A stretch of DNA of 64,000 nt from CAVRRZ01 sp963723745 (GTDB lineage Bacteria > Actinomycetota > Actinomycetes > Mycobacteriales > Geodermatophilaceae). The position numbers and the translations under genes are program-made. Location: positions 62,001 to 126,000 of the forward strand of contig CAVRRZ010000003.1 in the NCBI GenBank assembly GCA_963723745.1, read 5' to 3'. The notes beneath the pieces were generated by a model, which saw nothing but the letters and a program-made list of their open reading frames with translations, was not told where the DNA came from and did no database searches. Positions 20,325 to 31,899 of this stretch are shown piece by piece; positions within the stretch are counted from its first letter, which is position 1, and every line of letters begins with the position of its first letter.

Positions 20325-20980
20325 TCACGCCAGGGCACCGGCCGCCACCTTCAGGTCGGCGACGAGGGCGTCGTAGGCCTCCGCCCGGCTCTCGTCGGGG
20401 GTGCGCAGGACCGCCGACGGGTGGGTCGTCGCGAGCATCCACGTCTGGTGCGGTGCGTCCTCCTCGTCGGCGTCCGCGCCGGCGGCGGGGTCCACGGCAG
20501 CAGGTGGCCGCGGTCCTTCGTGATCCGGAAGGACGGCGAGATCAGCGCCTTCGCCGCGGTCGCCCCGAGGCAGACCACGACCTCTGGCTTGAGCACCTCG
20601 AACTCTGCCTCGAGCCAGGGCCGGCAGGCCCGCAGGTGCTCCGGACCGTGGTGTCTGGTGGATCCGGCGCTTGCCACGCGTACTGAACGGAAGTGCTTGA
20701 CGGCGTTGGTGACGTAGGCGTCCCGGCGGTCGATCCCGGCATCGGTGAGCGCGCGGTCGAGCAGCTTGCCGGCCGGGCCGACGAACGGCTCGCCCGCGAG
20801 GTCCTCCTGGTCGCCGGGCTGCTCGCCGACGAGCACGATCCGCGCGGTCTCCGGCCCCTCGCCGAAGACCGTCTGCGTCGCCGGCTCCCAGAGCTCGCAC
20901 GCCCGGCAGCCGGCGGCCGCCGCCCGGAGTCCGTCGAGGCCGACTCCGGTCGGTGGCTGCGCGATCGAGTTCTGGCTCAC
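20325..20980 (-). CDS. UdgX-type uracil-DNA binding protein/glycosylase
   Basis: About 217 residues, start GTG 20980 (VSQNSIAQPPTGVGLDGLRA). Family 4-like UDG motifs: CRACELWEPATQTVFGEGPE, VLVGEQPGDQEDLAGEPF, GPAGKLLDRALTDAGIDRRD, AYVTNAVKHF. The shifted frame then gives GKRRIHQTP, the KRRIH loop that marks UdgX. In UdgX the histidine of this loop becomes covalently linked to the abasic sugar after uracil removal. C-terminal motif TWMLATTHPSAVLRTPDE. Iron-sulphur cysteines are present in CRACELW. Frameshifts near 20670 and 20490. Confidence 0.85.
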
Positions 20981-21088
20981 GTCGCCGATGACACCGCAGC
21001 GGCCCGTACGGCGCGACCCGTACGCCGTGCTCGGTGAGCCGACGCGGTGCCGATACCGTCGGACGGGGGACGACGAGACGGAGGACGG

Positions 21089-22007
21089 GTGCTCGAGTTC
21101 GACGGGCTGCACAAGAGCTACGGCGACAACCACGTGCTGGACGGCGTGGGCTTCGCCGTCGCGCCGGGGTCGATGTTCGGCTTCTGCGGGTCCAACGGGG
21201 CCGGCAAGACGACCACGATGCGGATCGCCATGGGCCTGGTGCGGGCCGACGCCGGGGAGGTCCGCTGGCGGGGCCGTCCGCTGGACGACGACGCGCGGCG
21301 GCGGGTCGGCTACATGCCGGAGGAGCGCGGGCTCTACCCGAAGATGAAGGTCGGCGAGCAGCTCGCCTACTTCGCCCGCCTGCACGGGCTCGACGCAGCC
21401 GCCGCCGCCCACGCCTCCGAGGAGTGGGCCGAGCGGCTCGGTCTGGCCGAGCGCCGCAAGGACGCCGTCGAGAAGCTGTCGCTGGGCAACCAGCAGCGGG
21501 TGCAGCTCGCCGCCGCCCTCGTCAGCCGCCCCGAGGTGCTGCATCCTCGACGAGCCGTTCTCCGGCCTCGACCCGGTCGGCGTCGACTCCCTCGCCGAGG
21601 CGCTGCTCGAACAGTGCCGGCAGGGCGTCCCGGTCGTGTTCTCCAGCCACCAGCTCGACCTCGTCGAGCGGCTGTGCGACTCGGTCGGCATCCTCGCCCG
21701 CGGCCGCATGGTCGCCATCGGCACGGTCGACGGAGCTGCGCGCGCCGCGAGGCCGGCCGGCTGCTGCGGGTCGTCGTCCCGGAGGCATCGCACGGCTGGG
21801 CGGCGGCGCTGCCCGGCGTCCGGGTGGTCTCCGAGCAGGCCGGCGACACCCTGCTCGAGCTCGACCCGCGGCGCCGACGACCAGGCGGTCCTCGCCGCGG
21901 CGCTGCGCACCGGCCGGGTCGACCACTTCGCCTGGCGGGAGCCGACGCTCGTCGAGCTGTTCCGCGGAGCCGTGGCCGCGCCGACCCCGGCGGAGGTGGC
22001 GGCGTGA
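21089..22007 (+). CDS. ABC transporter ATP-binding protein (NatA-like, DUF4162 tail)
   Basis: About 305 residues from GTG 21089 (VLEFDGLHKSYGDNHVLDGV). Walker A GSNGAGKTTTMR, Q-loop region VGYMPEERGLYPKMKV, signature KLSLGNQQRVQLAAALV, Walker B VLILDEPFSGLDPVGVDSLA after removing one inserted base at about 21542, and H-loop VVFSSHQLDLVERL. A DUF4162-type tail follows. This is the sodium/drug exporter class. Its TGA overlaps the permease GTG. Frameshifts near 21542, 21738 and 21875. Confidence 0.85.
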
Positions 22008-23201
22008 CCGAGCCGCGGCCGCCCTCCAGCGCGGCCCTCGTCCGGCTGGTCGCCGACGCGCGAGGTCTCGACGCGCCTGCGCGACAAGAACTTCATCATC
22101 AGCTCGATCGTCATCGTCGTCCTGCTGCTGGGCATGATGGCGTTCCAGGTCGTGCTCAACTCCGGCAGCGACCAGGCGCGGGTGGGGATCGTCGGCGAGA
22201 CCGGCGTCGTGCAGTCGGCGCTGGAGGCGCAGGGCGAGGCGCTCGGCGTCGACGTCGCGGTCGTGCCGCTGGACGACGAGGCGGAGGCGCGCACCGGCGG
22301 TCGAGGACGGCGACGTCGACGGCGCGCTGCTCGGCGGCTCCGGCGACACCCCGGAGCTGCTGCGTCGAGCGAGCTCGGACGGCCCAGCTCGAGGCCCTCG
22401 TCGGCAGGGCGCGGTCACCGGCGCCGCCGTCGGCCGAGCAGCTGTCCGACGCCGGGGTGCAGCTCGACGTCCCGGAGGTGACCGTCACCTCGGTCGGCGA
22501 ACAGGACGACTCGAACAGCCAGCGGACGATCGTCGCGCTCGTCGGCGTCGGCGATGCTCTACGGCCTGCTGATCCTGTTCGGCCAGTTCGTGGCGCAGGG
22601 CGTGGTCGAGGAGAAGTCCAGCCGGGTGGTGGAGCTGCTGCTGGCGACGATGAAGCCCTGGCAGCTGCTGGCCGGCAAGATCATCGGGCTCGGCCTGCTC
22701 GGCCTCGGCCAGATCGTGCTCATCGCGGTCGCTCGGCGTCGGCGGGGCACTGGCCTTCGACCTCGTCGACGTGCCCGGCGGAGCTCATCGGCACCGTCGG
22801 CTCCGTGGTCGCCTGGTTCGTGCTCGGCTACGCCTTCTACGCGGCGCTGTTCGCGGTCGCGGCCTCGCTGGTCAGCCGGCAGGAGGACCTGGGCAGCGTG
22901 CTGACGCCGACCACGCATCCTGCTGATCGCCGCGTTCGTCATCGCGCATCCAGGCCGCCAGCGACCCGTCCTCGGCCGCTGGCCACCGTGACCACGCTAC
23001 GTGCCCGGCCTCTCGCCGCTGGTCATGCCGGTGCGCATGGCCGCGGGGGAGGCGGCACCGTGGGAGGTCGGCCTGTCCGTGGTGCTGATGCTCGCCGCGA
23101 TCGCCGTGATCGTGCGCATCGGCGGCCGGGTGTACGCGGGTGCGCTGCTGCGCACCAGCGGCAAGACGAAGGTGCGGGAGGCGCTGCGCGCCGACGCCTG
23201 A
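22004..23201 (+). CDS. ABC-2 type permease (NatB-like)
   Basis: About 395 residues. First helix IISSIVIVVLLLGMMAFQVV, then a large external loop (GIVGETGVVQSALEAQGEAL) and a cluster of helices: LYGLLILFGQFVAQGVVEEK, SSRVVELLLATMKPWQLLAG, SVVAWFVLGYAFYAALFAVA, YVPGLSPLVMPVRMAAGEAA and VGLSVVLMLAAIAVIVRIGG. Matches ABC2_membrane_3 permeases of the NatAB type. About eight frameshifts. Substrate unknown. The stop is followed within 20 bases by palindrome B1. Confidence 0.82.
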
Positions 23202-23220
23202 TCCGGCCGGGCCCCCTCGG

Positions 23221-23278
23221 CGAGATCTGCACACTCGTACGCTTCCGGGCGCCGAAGCGTACGAGTGTGCAGATCTCG
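23221..23278. repeat. Family B palindromic element, copy B1
   Basis: Perfect 25-bp inverted repeat with an 8-base loop. Arms 23221-23245 and 23254-23278; core gagatctgcacactcgtacg. It contains AGATCT and CGTACG sites. Lies between the ABC permease and ppc, 25 bases upstream of the ppc ATG. A near-identical copy (B2) follows ppc. Confidence 0.88.
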
Positions 23279-23303
23279 CGCCGGGCAACGGATACTGCGC
23301 TGC

Positions 23304-26133
23304 ATGTCCGAAGCCACCGTCGACGTCGCCGACCTCCGTCCCGACGGGGACGCCACACCGGACGGCACGGGCGGACGACGCCCCGCTGCGCGACGACATC
23401 CGGCTTCTGGGGCGCGTCCTCGGCGAGGTGATCGGGGAGCAGGCCGGCGCCGACGTCCTGGACCTGGTCGAGTCGACCCGCGTCGAGGCGTTCGAGATCC
23501 GCCGCTCCGAGGTGGACCGCGCAGGAGCTGGCGCAGCGGCTCGCCGCGCTCGACGTCCGCGTCGGCCAACCACGTCATCCGCGCGTTCAGCCACTTCTCG
23601 CTGCTGGCCAACCTCGCCGAGGACATCCACCACGAGCGGCGGCGGCGGTTCCACCGCCGCGAGGGCTCGCCGCCGCAGACGGGCAGCCTCGCCGCCACCT
23701 TCGCAGCCGGCTCGACGAGCGCCGACCTCGACGCCGGACGTCGTGGCCCGCGAGCTGGCCGGCGCGCTGGTGTGCCCGGTGGTGACCGCGCACCCGACCG
23801 AGGTCCGCCGCAGGACGATCTCGCTGGTCCAGCGGCAGGTGACCGAGCTGGTCCGGCAGCGCGACCGGTCGGCGCCGGGCGAGCTCGACGAGCGCGGAGT
23901 GGACCGCGGCAGCTGTGGCGGGCGGTGCTCACGCTCTGGCAGACGGCGCTGCTGCGGCTGTCGCGGCTGCGCCTGTCCGACGAGATCGACGAGGCGCTGC
24001 GCTACTACGAGCTCTCGCTGTTCGAGGTGGTCCCGGCCATCAACGCCGAGCTCCGCCGCGCGCTGGCCGAGCCGCTGGCCGGACGCCGGGCTGCTGCCGC
24101 GGCCGATGCTCCTGCCCGGCTCGTGGATCGGCGGCGACCGCGACGGCAACCCGTTCGTCACCGCCGACGCCGCTCCGCCGGGCCACCACCCGGCAGGCCG
24201 AGACGGCGCTCGGACCACCACCTCGCCGAGCTGAGCGCGCTGCGTCGACGAGCTGTCGATGTCCGACCGGCTGGTCACGCCGACGCCCGAGCTGTACGCC
24301 CTGGCCGACGCCGCGCCGGGACGACTCCCCGTTCCGCGCCGACGAGCCCTACCGCCGCGCGCTGATCGGGATCGTCCGCGCGGCTGTCCGCCGACCGCGA
24401 CCGCGTGCTGGGCGCGTCCCGGACCGCGCCGAGGCCGAGCTGCCGCGCTACGACCCGCCAGACGAGCTGCGCGCCGACCTCGACGTCGTCGACGCGTCGC
24501 TGCGCAGCCACGGTGCCGGCGCGCTGGCCGACGACCGGCTGGCGCGGCTGCGCGAGGCGGTCGAGGTCTTCGGCTTCCACCTGTGCGGGCTGGACATGCG
24601 GCAGAACTCCGCCGTCCACGAGGAGGTGCTCGCCGAGCTGCTCGCGTGGGCCGGGGTGTGCGACGACTACGCGGCGCTGGACGAGCCCGCCCGCGTGCGA
24701 GCTGCTCGCCCGGCGAGCTGACGCTGCGCCGTCCGCTGGTCCGCCCCGACGCCGAGCTGTCGCGAGCTGGCCCGCGGCGAGCTCGACCTGCTCGAGGCGG
24801 CCGCCGCGCAGGTCGCGGCTGCTGGGGCCCGCGGGCGATCCCGAACTACGTGATCAGCATGTGCGAGTCGGTCAGCGACGTGCTCGAGGTCGCCGTCCTG
24901 CTCAAGGAGGTCGGCCTGCTCGACCCGGTGCCGACGGCGGGCCGACCTGCCCGGTCGGCATCTCGCCGCTGTTCGAGACGATCGAGGACCTGCAGGGGCG
25001 CGGCCGCGCACGCTGGCCGCCGTCCTCGACCAGCCGCTGTACCGCGACGCTGCTGCACCGCCGGGGCGACGTCCAGGAGGTGATGCTCGGCTACTCCGAC
25101 AGCAACAAGGACGGCGGCTACCTCGCGGCCAACTGGGCGCTGTACCGGGCCGAGCTGGAGCTGGTCGAGGTGGCCCGGGCCGCGCGGGGTCCGGCTGCGG
25201 CTGTTCCACGGCCGCGGCGGCACGGTCGGCCGCGGCGGCGGGCCGCAGCTACGAGGCGATCCGGGCCCAGCCGCCGGGGGCGGTGGCCGGCGCGCTGCGG
25301 ATCACCGAGCAGGGCGAGGTCATCGCCGCCAAGTACGCCGACCCCGACCTCGCGCGGCGCAACCTCGAGGCGCTGGTCGCGGCGACGCTGGAGTCGACGC
25401 CTGCTCGACATCGAGGGGCTGGGGGACGACGCCGAGGACGGCCTACGCGCTGCTCGACGACCTCGCCGCCCGCGCCCGGCGGGCCTACCGGCGCGCTGGT
25501 GCACGAGACCCCGGCTTCGTCGACTGGTTCCGGGCGGCGACGCCGATCAGGGAGCTCGGCGAGCTCAACATCGGCAGCCGGCCGCCGTCGCGCAAGGCCG
25601 GCGACTCGATCGCGGACCTGCGCGCGATCCCGTGGGTGTTCAGCTGGTCGCAGACGCGGATCATGCTGCCCGGCTGGTACGGCACCGGCACCGGCCCTCG
25701 AGTCGTGGGTGGCCGGCGACGCCGGAGCGGCTGGCCCGGCTGCAGCGACCTGCACGCGCGCTGGCCGTTCTTCCGCACGGTGCTGTCGAACATGGGCATG
25801 GTGCTGGCCAAGACCGACCTCGAGCTGGCCGCCCGCTACGCCGAGCTGGTGCCCGACGAGGACCTGCGGGCCCGGGTCTTCGACCAGATCACGGCCGAGC
25901 ACGAGCGCACCTGCCGGATGCTGCTGGCGGTCACCGGCGACGACCGGCTGCTGGCCGACAACCCGTCGCTGGCCCGCTCGATCCGCAACCGCTTCCCCTA
26001 CCTCGAGCCGCTGCACCACCTGCAGGTCGAGATGCTGCGGCGACGGCGCGACGGGGACGACGACGAACTGGTGCGGCGCGACATCCAGCTGACCATCAAC
26101 GGGATCGCGACCGCCCTGCGCAACAGCGGCTGA
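23304..26133 (+). CDS. ppc: Phosphoenolpyruvate carboxylase
   Basis: Anaplerotic enzyme fixing bicarbonate onto PEP to give oxaloacetate. About 935 residues. Active-site motifs are found across frames: VVTAHPTEVRRRTISLVQ (catalytic His), GSWIGGDRDGNPFVTAD, GYSDSNKDGGYLAANWALYR, LFHGRGGTVGRGGGP, RIMLPGWYGTG, and the C-terminus QLTINGIATALRNSG. At least fifteen one-base insertions break the frame, more than in any other gene here, yet every motif is conserved. This argues for sequence error, not gene decay. Flanked on both sides by family B palindromes. Confidence 0.9.
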
Positions 26134-26141
26134 CGCCGACG

Positions 26142-26195
26142 AGATCTGCACACTCGTACGCATCAGGACCCTGATGCGTACGAGTGTGCAGATCT
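26142..26195. repeat. Family B palindromic element, copy B2
   Basis: Perfect 26-bp inverted repeat with a 2-base centre. Arms 26142-26167 and 26170-26195; the outer 20 bases match B1 (agatctgcacactcgtacgc), while the inner part is different (catcagg instead of ttccggg). Lies between the convergent ppc and ferredoxin reductase genes, so may also terminate both. Confidence 0.88.
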
Positions 26196-26202
26196 GGGTG
26201 AG

Positions 26203-27621
<1,419 letters not shown>

Positions 27622-27666
27622 GAGGGGCATCCTGACCCGCGCGGGCCGGAGGCACCAGCCGCCGCG

Positions 27667-28480
27667 TCAGATGCAGCTGTGGTTGCGGTCCAGCCGGTCG
27701 GGCACGTACTGGGTCAGGGTCACCCGGCCGCCGGGGACCAGCGGCGCCCGCCGGCAGTTCGCCGTGGCCTGCGCGAGCGTCGTCGCGCCGGCCAGCCAGC
27801 TGTTGCGTCCGACGAGGTTGCTCGACGAGGGCACCGATCCGACGATCTCGCTCCACTGGTAGCTCGTCGAGTACAGGCCCACACGGCCGCCGCGGGCCAG
27901 CAGGTAGGCGGTCATGCCCTCGAGGCTGGCGCGGTTGCGGGCCAGGGCCGCCGGCGAACCGGACTGCCAGGTGTTCATGGTCTCCACGTCGAGCCACCAC
28001 GTGTACCGCGACGGCAGGCTGTCGACCCGGGCCGCCCGCGCGGCGGGCGAGAAGAAGGAGACGATGCTGTTGCGCGCCCGCTCCTAGCCGTACTGCCACG
28101 AGCACGCCATGTCGTTGTCGCCGGCGCACTCGCCGTACGGGGTCGTCCCGGCGGTCGGCCAGGTGCTCACCTGCGCGCGCAGCTCACCGGGGTTGGCGGT
28201 GTTCAGGTACAGCTGTGCCTTGGGCTGGGTCCGCACCGACCCGTTGCTCTGCGACGCCCAGCGCAGCTGCTCGGTCAGGCACGGGTTTGCCTTCGTGGCC
28301 AGGCCGCCGTTGACGCCGACGACGGCGAAGGCGCGGGCCGCGGGCAGGGTGGTGCCGCACTGGGGGTAGGAGACGTCGTACCCGACCGCGGTGGGAGCGG
28401 CCGAGGCGACGGAGGGGACCAGCGACGATCCCCGTCGCCACGGCGAGCACCACCGTGAGAAACCGCAGCACGTACCTCAT
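27667..28480 (-). CDS. Secreted protein of unknown function, GH25-like fold suspected
   Basis: About 270 residues with a clear signal peptide (MRYVLRFLTVVLAVATGIVA, cleavage after ASA). The mature part reads VGYDVSYPQCGTTLPAARAF, AVVGVNGGLATKANPCLTEQ, QLYLNTANPGELRAQVSTWP, then WWLDVETMNTWQSGSPAALA, VGLYSTSYQWSEIVG and NSWLAGATTLAQ. The layout recalls GH25-like TIM barrels in actinomycetes; activity unknown. An in-frame TAG at 28085-28087 stands where Trp is expected (SWQYG-stop-ERARN), consistent with TGG to TAG. One extra C near 28424 shifts the frame. Confidence 0.6.
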
Positions 28481-28536
28481 CGCCGGCGAAGGTACACGCC
28501 GCCGGCCCGGTCGGTAAGGGTCTGCGACGCGAATGG

Positions 28537-29382
28537 TCAGCACCATGCCGCGCACCCGTCAGCACGGGCCTGGCAGGCGGGGCACCAGTAGAGGTTGCGG
28601 CCGACCATCGCCTCGGTGCGGATCTCGGTGCCGCACACCCGGCAGGGCAGGCCCGGTGCGCCGGTAGACGTAGTGCGCGTCCTCCCGCTGCACGGCCGCC
28701 CCGCCGCCGGCGTGACCGGTCCTCCGGGCGGGTGGTCACGATCCGGCCGAGCCGGACGCCGGCCCGCATGAGGACGACGAGGTCGGCCCACATCCGCGCC
28801 CACAGCGTCGTCGTCGACGTCCGCTGCCCGGGCGGAACGGCGAGACGCCGTGCCGGAACAGCAGCTCGGCGCGGTACACGTTGCCGACGCCGGCGAGCAC
28901 CGACTGGTCCATGAGCAGCGCGCCGATCGCCGTCCGGCTGCGGGCGATGCGGCGGTGCGCCAGGGCGGCGTCGGCGCGCGGCCGCAGCGGGTCGGGCCCG
29001 AGCCGGGCGAGGATGCCGTCCACCTCGCGGCCGGGCCAGCACCTCGCAGGCGGTGGGGCCGCGCAGGTCGGTCCACACGCCCGTCGCCGTCGGGGCCCGG
29101 TCCCTCCCAGCGCATCCGCAGGGCGCCCCGCGGCGGGCGGCGGGATGCCGGTGCCGCCGCGTAGTTGCCGTACAGCCCGAGGTGCACGTGCAGGGTGTCC
29201 GGCGCCGAAGTCGGCGAACAGGTGCTTGCCGTAGGAGCAGACGCCCTCGAGCACGCCGCCCGTCGAGCAGTGCGGCGCCGGCGGCGAAGCGGCCCTGCGG
29301 GCTGGTCACGTGCACCGGGCGGCCGGCGAACGGCCTCGGTCTGCTCGCGGGCCAGCCGGAACAGGGTGTGTCCCTCAGGCAC
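28537..29382 (-). CDS. Fpg/Nei family DNA glycosylase (endonuclease VIII type)
   Basis: Base-excision glycosylase/AP lyase, about 275 residues. Starts at GTG 29382 with VPEGHTLFRLAREQTEA: the Pro-Glu catalytic N-terminus. Then YGKHLFADFG, TLHVHLGLYGNY, HRRIARSRTAIGALLMDQSV, LAGVGNVYRAELLFRHGVSP (helix-2-turn-helix) and the zinc finger CRVCGTEIRTEAMVGRNLYW-CPAC. The first 8 bases overlap the end of the photolyase gene. Frameshifts near 29327, 29265, 29205, 29080, 29030, 28830 and 28725. The actinobacterial Nei2 type prefers oxidised pyrimidines, by family. Confidence 0.85.
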   Translation of the reverse strand: MPEGHTLFRLAREQTEAVRRPPGARDQPAGPLRRRRRTARRAACSRASAPTASTCSPTSAPDTLHVHLGLYGNYAAAPASRRPPRGALRMRWEGPGPDGDGRVDRPARPHRLRGAGPAARWTASSPGSGPTRCGRAPTPPWRTAASPAAGRRSARCSWTSRCSPASATCTAPSCCSGTASRRSARAADVDDDAVGADVGRPRRPHAGRRPARPDRDHPPGGPVTPAAGRPCSGRTRTTSTGAPGLPCRVCGTEIRTEAMVGRNLYWCPACQARADGCAAWC

Positions 29383-30748
29383 CGGCGCGGACCTCCTCGT
29401 AGCGGCCGAGGGCGACGCGGCGCTCCTCGGCGTGGTCGACGATCGGTTCCGGGTACCCCTCGGGCAGCCCGTCGGGGGACCGCCACGGCTCGTGCACGAA
29501 GCGGTCGGGGACGCCGCGCAGTTCGGGCACCCAGCGGCGGACGTAGCCGCCGTCCGGGTCGAACTTCTTGCCCTGGGTGACCGGGTTGAAGACCCGGTAG
29601 TACGGCGAGGCGTCGGTGCCGGTCCCCGCCACCCACTGCCAGCCGTGGTTGTTGCTGGCCAGGTCGCCGTCGACGAGGTGGTGCAGGAAGTGGCGGGCGC
29701 CGCGCCACCAGTCGACGTGCAGGTCCTTGGTCAGGAACGAGGCGACGATCATCCGCACCCGGTTGTGCATCCACGCCTCGGCCTGCAGCTGGCGCATCCC
29801 GGCGTCCACGATCGGGTAGCCGGTCCGGCCCTGCGCCCAGGCGGCGAAGCGCGCGTCGGCGTCGGCCCCCGTGTCGTAGCCGAGCCGGCCCATCCGCGGG
29901 TCGTAGGCCTCCTTGTGCGTCTCCGGCCGGTGCCAGAGCACGTCGGCGTAGAACTCCCGCCAGGCCAACTCGTTCGTGAACGTCGTGACGTCGTCCTTCG
30001 CGCCGGTCACCTCGGCGAGGTCGGCCAGGAGCGTCCGCGGGTGCACCATCCCGTACTTCAGGTACACCGACAGCCGGCTGGTCGCGTCGGCGGCGGGAAG
30101 GTTGCGGGCGTGTGCGTAGTCGGGCAGCCGCTCGTCGCGGAACCGGCGCCAGGCGGCGCGGGCGGCGTCCTCGCCCGCCGCGGGCGGTCGGGCCTCGACG
30201 TCCGGACGGCGCGGCCGCTCATCGGACCGGACGCCCTCGGCCCACGGCACGGACCGCGGCCGGGGAGCCGGGGCGCGCCACCCGTGCGCGCGCCAGGCGC
30301 GGGCGAACGGCGTGAACACGCGGAAGGGTGTGCCGTCGGCCTTGGTCACCCGGCCCGGGGTCACCGCGTAGGGCGAGCCGGTGCGGACGAGGGGAACGGC
30401 CGCACCGAGCGCCCGCTCGACCGCCTCGTCGCGGGAGCGGCCGTACGGCCCGGTGTCGGCCGAGACGTGCACGACGCCCGCCTCCACGTCGCGGGCGAGC
30501 CGGGGGAGCACCGTCGCCGGGTCCCCGCGACGCACGACCAGCCGGCCGTCGAGCCGCTCGTCGAGATCGGCGAGGGCGTCGAGCAGGAACCCCTGCCGCG
30601 GGGCGCCGGCAGGCTCCCAGAGCCGCGGGTCCAGCACGAACACCGGGACGACGCTGCCGTCGCGCCCGGCGTCGTCGCGCGCCGCGAGCAGCGCCGGGTG
30701 GTCACCGAGCCGGAGGTCGCGGCGGAACCACAGCAGCGACGTCGGCAC
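29375..30748 (-). CDS. phr: Deoxyribodipyrimidine photolyase (cryptochrome/photolyase family)
   Basis: 457 residues, intact. N-terminal alpha/beta domain TSLLWFRRDLRLGDHPALL. The FAD domain has SRLSVYLKYGMVHPRTLL, FTNELAWREFYADVLW, TGYPIVDAGMRQLQAEAWMH, NRVRMIVASFLTKDLHVDW, NNHGWQWVAGTGTDASPYYR and FNPVTQGKKFDPDG. This is a class I CPD photolyase pattern, repairing UV dimers with light. Translationally coupled to nei (8-base overlap), giving a small DNA-repair unit. It marks the left edge of the frameshift-free block. Confidence 0.92.
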   Translation of the reverse strand: MPTSLLWFRRDLRLGDHPALLAARDDAGRDGSVVPVFVLDPRLWEPAGAPRQGFLLDALADLDERLDGRLVVRRGDPATVLPRLARDVEAGVVHVSADTGPYGRSRDEAVERALGAAVPLVRTGSPYAVTPGRVTKADGTPFRVFTPFARAWRAHGWRAPAPRPRSVPWAEGVRSDERPRRPDVEARPPAAGEDAARAAWRRFRDERLPDYAHARNLPAADATSRLSVYLKYGMVHPRTLLADLAEVTGAKDDVTTFTNELAWREFYADVLWHRPETHKEAYDPRMGRLGYDTGADADARFAAWAQGRTGYPIVDAGMRQLQAEAWMHNRVRMIVASFLTKDLHVDWWRGARHFLHHLVDGDLASNNHGWQWVAGTGTDASPYYRVFNPVTQGKKFDPDGGYVRRWVPELRGVPDRFVHEPWRSPDGLPEGYPEPIVDHAEERRVALGRYEEVRAGA

Positions 30749-30784
30749 CGCCGGAGCGTAGGCGGACCCGCAGCCGGCCGCGCG

Positions 30785-31105
30785 TCAGCGGTCGGCGGTG
30801 GCCAGGCCGAAGTGCTCCCGGTCGGCCTCGGTGACCAGGTCGGCCGTCTCGGGGTGGGTCTGGATGTAGTAGCGCACGAACGAGCAGTAGGGCAGCACGT
30901 GCAGGCCGCGCTCGCGGGCGGCGGCGAGGACGCCGGCCACCAGCGTGGTGCCCAGCCCGCGGCCGCTGACGCCCGGGTCGACCTCGGTGTGCGGGAGCGT
31001 CATCGTGCCGTCGTCGACGTGGTAACTCGCCAGGCCGACGACGCGTTCGCCCATGCGGATCTCGAAGCGGCCCCGTTCCGGGACGTCCACCACCGTCGTG
31101 TCCAT
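30785..31105 (-). CDS. GNAT-like N-acetyltransferase (YidJ/GNAT_3 short form)
   Basis: 106 residues, ATG 8 bases after GGAAGGTGG. Short GNAT fold: RFEIRMGERVVGLASYHVDD, TLPHTEVDPGVSGRGLGTTL (acetyl-CoA loop R/G-x-G-x-G/A), VAGVLAAARERGLHVLPYCS, FVRYYIQTHPETADLV. This is the COG2388 type. Substrate unknown. The 272 bases upstream, up to the tRNA, hold no gene; short direct copies of cacgag occur near 31205-31220. Confidence 0.82.
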   Translation of the reverse strand: MDTTVVDVPERGRFEIRMGERVVGLASYHVDDGTMTLPHTEVDPGVSGRGLGTTLVAGVLAAARERGLHVLPYCSFVRYYIQTHPETADLVTEADREHFGLATADR

Positions 31106-31377
31106 GTCGTTGCCACCTTCCGTCGCCGGCGCCGTTGCCGGTCTGAGACGTGTTCCCCCGGACGCTATCCCGTACTCGCGATCGCGCCGCTCTATCGATA
31201 CTCACGAGTCACGAGTGACGGGTGTTCCCGTTGCCGGACATACTGCCGGATCCGTTCCGCCACCGGGAGGCGACGCTCCGGCGCATCTCCGGCTCTCCCC
31301 GGCGCGGCCCGGCGGGCCGCGCGCGGACGGCCGCATGCCAGGATGACACCGCCGTGCCGGCATGTGTCCGGCCGGAC

Positions 31378-31450
31378 GGCCCCGTAGCTCAGGGGATAGA
31401 GCAACGGTTTCCTAAACCGTGTGTCGGAGGTTCGAATCCTCTCGGGGCCA
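31378..31450 (+). tRNA. tRNA-Arg (anticodon CCT)
   Basis: 73 nt. Acceptor ggccccg pairs with cggggcc, the anticodon stem is acggt/accgt around ttcctaaa with anticodon CCU, and the T-arm is ggaggttcgaatcctc. CCA is not encoded. Reads AGG. The 3' end borders the accessory-looking subtilase/IS block; tRNA genes are common integration sites, but no repeated copy of the tRNA 3' end was found in this window. Confidence 0.95.
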
Positions 31451-31538
31451 CTCACGCCGCAGCACCCTCGACCTGCGCCGACGTCGAGCGTGCCCGGCGC
31501 GCGGTACCTTCGGGTCGGACGAGAGCCGAGGAGGTGCC

Positions 31539-31883
31539 GTGGCCGCAGACGCCGCCGCCAAGCTGACCTCCCGGGTGACCGAGCGGCTCGGCTCGGTCGA
31601 CGCGCACAGCCCGGTCGAGGTGATCGTGGAGATGCGTCCGGTCGACGTCCCGGCCACCGGGCCGCGCAAGGAGCGCATCGCGGCGGTCAAGGCCGGCTTC
31701 GAGCGGGACCTGAAGACCGTCGCCGACCGGATCGCGGCGGCGGGCGGGCAGGTGCTCGAGTCGGCGTGGATCAACCAGACCGTGCGGAGCAGCATCCCGG
31801 CCGAGGCGCTGGTCCGGGTCGCCGAGGACGACGCCGTCGCGGTCATCGACCTGCCGCGCGAGCTCACCCCCGACGACGCGTAG
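31539..31883 (+). CDS. Free-standing subtilase-propeptide-like protein
   Basis: 114 residues from GTG 31539, six bases after GAGGAGGTGCC. No signal peptide and no membrane segment. Residues 30-70 are a charged helix-rich region (RPVDVPATGPRKERIAAVKA, DLKTVADRIAAAGGQVLESA). Residues 75-113 (AWINQTVRSSIPAEALVRVA then EDDAVAVIDLPRELTPDD) match about 20 of 40 positions, by eye, in the region just before the catalytic domain of the facing S8 peptidase (its residues 157-196). In subtilases this region is the inhibitory propeptide. A separate inhibitor or chaperone of the protease is inferred. Convergent, with stops 16 bases apart. Confidence 0.65.
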   Translation: MAADAAAKLTSRVTERLGSVDAHSPVEVIVEMRPVDVPATGPRKERIAAVKAGFERDLKTVADRIAAAGGQVLESAWINQTVRSSIPAEALVRVAEDDAVAVIDLPRELTPDDA

Positions 31884-31899
31884 TCCCGACCGGCGGCCC

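Noticed and set aside
23304..26133. ppc as a pseudogene, given its many frame breaks
   Set aside because: All motifs and codon bias are preserved and the breaks are single-base insertions like those in essential genes (metG, rsmA) here, so error is more likely.
31195..31225. actcacgagtcacgagtgac as an operator between the GNAT gene and the tRNA
   Set aside because: Overlapping short repeats only, no clear symmetry and no regulator nearby.
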